A stretch of DNA of 10,110 nt, from assembly GCA_964428485.1 (NCBI GenBank), contig CAYRYP010000049.1, positions 1-10,110 on the forward strand, read 5' to 3'. The notes under the pieces were generated by a model that saw only the letters and a list, made by a program, of their open reading frames with translations, made no database searches and had not been told where the DNA came from. Numbering within the stretch: position 1 is the first letter of the stretch; the number at the start of each line of letters is the position of its first letter. The DNA is from CAZPAN01 sp964428485. GTDB taxonomy: Bacteria; Actinomycetota; Coriobacteriia; Coriobacteriales; CADBOM01. A program made the translations under genes and the position numbers. Below, in pieces: positions 6,514 through 10,110 of the stretch.

Positions 6514-7777
6514 GCGCGCCCCTGAGCTCGTCTACCCTGTCGGTCTTCTCCCACGTAAACTCGGGGAGCTCACGGCCGAAGTGGCCGTAGTTGCAGGTCT
6601 TGCGGAAGATCGGGCGGCGCAGCTGCAACTTGTCGATGATGGCACCCGGGCGCAGGTCGAACACCTCGCGCACAGCGGCCTCGAGCTGCTCAGAGCTGAA
6701 GTCGGAGGTGCCGAAGGAGTCAACATAGACGGACAGCGGATCGGCGACTCCGATAGCGTAGGCAAGCTGCACCTCGCATTTCTCGGCGATGCCGGCCGCC
6801 ACGATATTCTTAGCGATCCAGCGCGCGGCGTACGCAGCAGAGCGGTCGACCTTGGTGGAGTCCTTGCCGGAGAAGGCACCGCCGCCGTGGCGTCCCATCC
6901 CGCCGTAGGTGTCCACGATGATCTTGCGGCCAGTGAGGCCGGTGTCGCCCATCGGACCGCCCACCACAAAGCGGCCGGTGGGATTGACCAGCACGTTGAC
7001 ATCGTCGTTGAACTCCACGCCCTCAGCCGCAAAGACCGGCTTGATGATGTGCTCGATAAAGTCGGGCTTCATCTTGCCCTGAATGTCGATGCCGTCAGCG
7101 TGCTGAGAGGAGATAAGCACGGTCTCGACTCCAACCGGCTTGTCATCGACGTACTTGACAGTGACCTGGGTCTTTCCGTCGGGGCGCAGGTAGTCTAGCG
7201 TGCCGTTCTTGCGAACCTCGGTGAGGCGCTCGGAGAGACGATGCGCCAGGTAGATCGGCATGGGCATGAGGGTCTTGGTCTCATTGGAGGCGTAGCCGAA
7301 CATCATTCCCTGGTCGCCGGCGCCGATCTTGTCATACTCGTCGGAGCCGTCCTGGAGACCCTGCTGGATGCCGTAGGACTCGTCAACGCCCATCGCGATG
7401 TCGGGGGACTGCCCGTGAATAGCATTGATCACTGCGCAGGTGTTGCAGTCGAAGCCGAAGTCGGCGTCGTTGTAACCGATACTGTCGACAACCTCGCGGG
7501 CTATGGCCTGAACGTCGAAGTTAGCCACGGTGCGGATCTCGCCACAGACCGCGATCAGACCGGTTGTGGTAAAAGTCTCGCATGCGATGTGTGCGTTGGC
7601 GGGATCGGCGGGGACGCCGTCTGGGGAGACGTAGCCCTGCTTCTGCAGCTCCGCCTCCTGCCTGAGAATCTCGTCGACGACGGCGTCGGAGATTTGGTCG
7701 CAGATCTTGTCGGGATGTCCCTCGGTGACCGACTCCGAGGTGAAGAGGTAGTTTTTCGGATTGTCGTTACGACCCAT
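6503..7777 (-). CDS. metK: S-adenosylmethionine synthetase (methionine adenosyltransferase)
   Basis: Makes SAM from methionine and ATP in the cytoplasm, releasing phosphate and pyrophosphate; SAM is the methyl donor used by, among others, RsmB encoded nearby. The signatures are all present in the 424 residues: HPDK at 21-24, GAGDQGMMFGYA at 152-163 (methionine/ATP motif) and GGGAFSGKD at 298-306 (P-loop-like). The protein is longer than the ~384-residue E. coli enzyme, mainly through an insert at about 42-62 (QKQGYVSPDGVPADPANAH region) after the first helix and short insertions later. The ATG at 7777 has AGGAG (7786-7790) at 8 bases. It is the first gene of the minus-strand block and overlaps priA. 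Confidence 0.98.
   Translation of the reverse strand: MGRNDNPKNYLFTSESVTEGHPDKICDQISDAVVDEILRQEAELQKQGYVSPDGVPADPANAHIACETFTTTGLIAVCGEIRTVANFDVQAIAREVVDSIGYNDADFGFDCNTCAVINAIHGQSPDIAMGVDESYGIQQGLQDGSDEYDKIGAGDQGMMFGYASNETKTLMPMPIYLAHRLSERLTEVRKNGTLDYLRPDGKTQVTVKYVDDKPVGVETVLISSQHADGIDIQGKMKPDFIEHIIKPVFAAEGVEFNDDVNVLVNPTGRFVVGGPMGDTGLTGRKIIVDTYGGMGRHGGGAFSGKDSTKVDRSAAYAARWIAKNIVAAGIAEKCEVQLAYAIGVADPLSVYVDSFGTSDFSSEQLEAAVREVFDLRPGAIIDKLQLRRPIFRKTCNYGHFGRELPEFTWEKTDRVDELRGALGL
6519..6523 (-). promoter_or_regulatory. Ribosome binding site supporting the TTG start of priA
   Basis: AGGGG on the minus strand, inside the 3' end of metK, 5 bases before the TTG at 6513. No comparable site precedes the GTG at 6498. 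Confidence 0.55.
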
Positions 7778-7802
7778 GTCAGCTACTCCTATCGACAGGC
7801 GT

Positions 7803-7830
7803 CCGAGGCCACAGGGTCTCCTCGGGCCTC
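7803..7830 (-). promoter_or_regulatory. metK leader hairpin with two alternative stems
   Basis: GAGGCC (7805-7810) and GGCCTC (7825-7830) form a perfect 6-base-pair stem with a 14-base loop. Overlapping it, CCGAGG (7803-7808) can pair with CCTCGG (7820-7825). The two stems exclude each other. The predicted leader is only about 60 bases, too short for a SAM-I riboswitch, and I see no SAM-riboswitch motif. Pairing is seen; any switching role is inference. Confidence 0.35.
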
Positions 7831-7845
7831 ATTTCACGGGTCAAT

Positions 7846-7854
7846 AATATACCA
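7846..7854 (-). promoter_or_regulatory. Candidate extended -10 promoter for metK
   Basis: Minus-strand TGGTATATT fits TGnTATAAT with one mismatch, in an AT-rich pocket (7841-7860) of an otherwise GC-rich gap. No convincing -35 box. The transcript would start near 7839, giving a leader of about 60 bases before the metK ATG. Confidence 0.55.
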
Positions 7855-7947
7855 GCATATACGGGGTTCTAGCGTGCTTTCTGCGTGTAGGCGTATTGGC
7901 CACAAGGACGGTGCGGCGGGCAGTCCGTGGGCGGGTCAACAGGGCGA

Positions 7948-7989
7948 ACTGCACCCGATAGTGACTGCATGAGTGTCATAATTGCATGA
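7948..7989 (+). repeat. Three short direct repeats around the promoter of the ligase gene
   Basis: A(C/T)TGCA recurs at 7948, 7964 and 7981, spaced 16 and 17 bases apart; the last two extend to TGCATGA (7966-7972 and 7983-7989). They bracket the candidate -10 box, with the first copy near position -40. The spacing, close to one and a half helix turns, is compatible with a regulator binding site, but short repeats can occur by chance. Confidence 0.35.
7974..7982 (+). promoter_or_regulatory. Candidate extended -10 promoter for the ligase gene
   Basis: TGTCATAAT fits TGnTATAAT with one mismatch. No -35 box is evident at the right distance (7954-7959 reads CCCGAT), which together with the flanking repeats hints at activator dependence. 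The start of transcription would be near 7989, about 23 bases before the ATG. Confidence 0.45.
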
Positions 7990-8011
7990 AACCAACGACC
8001 TAGGAGAGGAC

Positions 8012-10110
8012 ATGGTACTTTCAGACACGAGCCTCGAGCGAAACGTCGACGCCATCGCCGCCTACCTCGCCGAGGGAGAATCGAGCGAGTCGAGGTGCAG
8101 GCTCGGTCTTGAGATCGAGCACTTCGTTGTGGACGCCAAGACCCTGGAGCCAGTGCCCTACAGCGCCGCCGACGCGCGCAACTCGGGAGCAGTGTTCGAG
8201 GGCGCCGGTGCAAAGGTCGGTGTAGAGGACATCCTCGAGGCGCTGGAGCCGCTCTATGACGGGAGATCCGAGGCCACCGACACCTCCGGAAACCCTAGGA
8301 TCATAGGGCTTGCACGCAAAGGCGCCCCGATAAGCCTCGAGCCAGGGGCGCAGCTAGAGGTGAGCATGGGCCCGTCTTGCACGGTGGAGGGGCTCGCGAG
8401 GAGCTACTCCAGGTTCCGCTCCGAGATCGACCCAATTCTCTCCGAGATGGGGTGTTGCCTCGTCACCCTGGGCTACCACCCCAAAGCATGTGCTCGCGAC
8501 CTTCCCCTCATACCTAAGCACCGCTACTCGATGATGGATCGCTACTTCACGCAAACCGGCTCGCACGGTATCTGTATGATGAGGGGAAGCGCCTCCTCAC
8601 AGGTCTCAATCGACTTCACCAGCGAGGCAGACGCGATGGCCAAGATGAGGGCTGCGACAGCACTAGGCCCGCTGATCTACTTCCTGTGCGACAACTCCCC
8701 CATCTTCGAGGGGCAGCGCGTGGGAGCAGCCGGCGGCCGGCCAGGCAAGACTCCCACCGGCCTTGCCATCCCGCCGCGCATGGCGCGCTCGGCGATCTGG
8801 GACGACGTAGACTCCGACAGGTCGATGGCGGCGAGCTTCCTCTTCGAGGAGGGCGCCAGCTACGCCTCCTACGCCCGAATGCTCATGCAGAGGCCCCCGA
8901 TACTTACGCTCGAAGACGCCGGGAGCGATTCCACCTCCGTCTACCACGGTTCGGCCAGCGCGGCCGAGATCTACGCCGGACACACCATGACGACTGCCGA
9001 AATCGAACACCTACTCTCGATGTTCTTCTTCGACGTAAGGCTGAAGCACTACGTGGAGATCAGAATGGCCGACTCCATGCCACCCGATCAGTCACTCGCA
9101 CTCGTCGCGTTCTTCAAAGGCATCTTCTACGACCCAGCGAACCTCGAAGCCATTCTTAAGATGACCAAGGGGGTCGACGCAACCGCCATCGCACAGGCCA
9201 AGCGCGATCTCACGATCGGAGGTTACAGTGCGAGCGTCTATGGACACGACGTCGCAGGCTGGCTCGAGGAGCTTATGTCGATGGCCGAATGGGGGCTCAA
9301 GATCCGAGCCGGGGCCAAAGACGCAGGAGACGGCGACGGGACGTGCACACACGTCGACGAGAGCCGCTACCTAGAGCCTCTGCGCGAGCTGGTACTGGAG
9401 AAGACCACGCTTTTGGACAGACGCGAGTCGAGACGGACCCGAGCGATGGCCCTTCGATCCAGCGGCGGTGCGCTAGGCTCGCCCTTGGGAATGCGCGACC
9501 TAGAGGAGGAGTACGTCGGCATCGTTGAGGAGATGGGTGGAGACCCCTGCGGCAGACGCGATGCGCACAACTACCTCCAGAGTTCCACCGCGATCTACAA
9601 GGGAGAGGTCATCAGGATCGGCTTTGTTCCTAAGCTCGTCGACGAGGCCACAATGCGCCACATCGAGCGCATACAGAAGACCACCTACCGCATCCTAGGT
9701 AAGGTGATCGACCGCTACATGAAAGACCCTGCCTACAGGGAGCTCTTCGGCTTCAGCGAGCAGCTCGACAAACTCGTGCGGACACCCACCGGGTACGACT
9801 GCGACATCCCGATAGGGCGCTTCGACATCTTCATGGACGAACGCACCGGCGACTTCAAGTTCTGCGAGTTCAACACCGACGGATCCTCCGCAATGAACGA
9901 GGACCGTGAGAGCGCCAACGCCATCTCGCGCTCGCGTGCCTTCGAGAAGATGTCCGAGCGCCACATGCTGCGCGCCCAGGAGCTCTTCGACGGATGGGTA
10001 GACGCCCTCATCGGGATCTACGACGGCTACGACGCGAGGGTTGACGACCCGCTGCTGGCCATCGTCGACTTCGAGCACAGCGCAGGACCGCAGGAGTTCG
10101 CCGAGTTCCA
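8012..10110 (+). CDS. Fused glutamate-cysteine ligase (GCS2) and glutathionylspermidine-synthase-like ATP-grasp ligase, 3' end outside window
   Basis: Read by hand, the frame is open for 699 codons to the window edge, with no stop. Residues ~1-465 form a plant/alphaproteobacterial-type glutamate-cysteine ligase, which joins cysteine to the gamma-carboxyl of glutamate using ATP. Key marks are GLEIEHFVVD (32-41, metal-binding Glu34/Glu36), SLEPGAQLEVS (108-118), VTLGYHP (151-157), VSIDFTSEAD, and FFDVRLKHYVEIRMAD (to 354). A second domain starts near 498: STAIYKGE (525-532), a helical stretch, IGRFDIFMDE, and CEFNTDGSSAMNEDRE (618-633). This resembles the entry part of glutathionylspermidine-synthase-like, circularly permuted ATP-grasp ligases; its catalytic core would lie past the edge. 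The ATG at 8012 has AGGAG (8002-8006) at 5 bases, and an in-frame TAA at 7979 limits longer starts. It is divergent from metK. The first reaction is well supported; the second substrate (glycine, an amine or another amino acid) is unknown. Confidence 0.88.
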   Translation, partial: MVLSDTSLERNVDAIAAYLAEGESSESRCRLGLEIEHFVVDAKTLEPVPYSAADARNSGAVFEGAGAKVGVEDILEALEPLYDGRSEATDTSGNPRIIGLARKGAPISLEPGAQLEVSMGPSCTVEGLARSYSRFRSEIDPILSEMGCCLVTLGYHPKACARDLPLIPKHRYSMMDRYFTQTGSHGICMMRGSASSQVSIDFTSEADAMAKMRAATALGPLIYFLCDNSPIFEGQRVGAAGGRPGKTPTGLAIPPRMARSAIWDDVDSDRSMAASFLFEEGASYASYARMLMQRPPILTLEDAGSDSTSVYHGSASAAEIYAGHTMTTAEIEHLLSMFFFDVRLKHYVEIRMADSMPPDQSLALVAFFKGIFYDPANLEAILKMTKGVDATAIAQAKRDLTIGGYSASVYGHDVAGWLEELMSMAEWGLKIRAGAKDAGDGDGTCTHVDESRYLEPLRELVLEKTTLLDRRESRRTRAMALRSSGGALGSPLGMRDLEEEYVGIVEEMGGDPCGRRDAHNYLQSSTAIYKGEVIRIGFVPKLVDEATMRHIERIQKTTYRILGKVIDRYMKDPAYRELFGFSEQLDKLVRTPTGYDCDIPIGRFDIFMDERTGDFKFCEFNTDGSSAMNEDRESANAISRSRAFEKMSERHMLRAQELFDGWVDALIGIYDGYDARVDDPLLAIVDFEHSAGPQEFAEF

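Noticed and set aside
7778..7840. SAM riboswitch before metK
   Set aside because: The predicted leader is about 60 bases and lacks the SAM-I kink-turn and core motifs; only simple alternative stems are seen.
6440..7972. Two long plus-strand frames opposite metK
   Set aside because: They mirror the codons of MetK, whose signatures are complete on the minus strand; the products look like reversed-complement artefacts.
8012..9410. Calling the first domain EgtA (ergothioneine pathway)
   Set aside because: EgtA belongs to the same GCS2 superfamily, but the match in the PKHRYSMM and IDFTSEAD regions is closer to plant-type enzymes, no egtB-E genes are visible, and the fusion is not typical of EgtA.
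8663..10078. Minus-strand open frames within the fused ligase gene
   Set aside because: They lie opposite conserved GCS2 and second-domain motifs read on the plus strand, and share no known fold pattern.

Overview
The window looks like chromosome from a GC-rich, Gram-positive actinobacterium. The gene set (metK, priA, def, fmt, rsmB and a class II fructose-bisphosphatase), AGGAG-type ribosome binding sites, mixed ATG/GTG/TTG starts and a full helicase-type PriA fit the Coriobacteriia (Olsenella, Atopobium, Collinsella relatives) better than mycobacteria or streptomycetes. The placement is an inference from gene order and protein style, not from a marker comparison.

Positions 51-7777 hold six minus-strand genes, read from right to left: metK (S-adenosylmethionine synthetase), priA (replication restart helicase), def (peptide deformylase), fmt (Met-tRNA formyltransferase), rsmB (16S rRNA m5C967 methyltransferase) and glpX (class II fructose-1,6-bisphosphatase). 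metK and priA overlap. def, fmt and rsmB are tightly packed, and fmt and rsmB share one base (TAGTG). The metK-to-rsmB block joins SAM supply, replication restart, the N-formylmethionine cycle and rRNA methylation. glpX follows a 195-base gap that carries its own candidate promoter and a leader with strong inverted repeats.

A 234-base divergent region (7778-8011) separates metK from a plus-strand gene that starts at 8012 and runs off the right edge without a stop. My reading gives at least 699 codons. Its first ~465 residues are a plant/alphaproteobacterial-type glutamate-cysteine ligase (GCS2). From about residue 498 it continues in the same frame into what looks like the front half of a glutathionylspermidine-synthase-like ATP-grasp ligase. 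This fused ligase, probably a two-step low-molecular-weight thiol synthase, is the most unusual object here. It differs in domain make-up from the known GshF fusion. The catalytic ATP-grasp core lies beyond the window, so the product cannot be decided.

No mobile element, CRISPR array, rRNA or tRNA was seen. Apart from the glpX leader and the two intergenic promoter regions, the minus-strand part is ordinary housekeeping chromosome.
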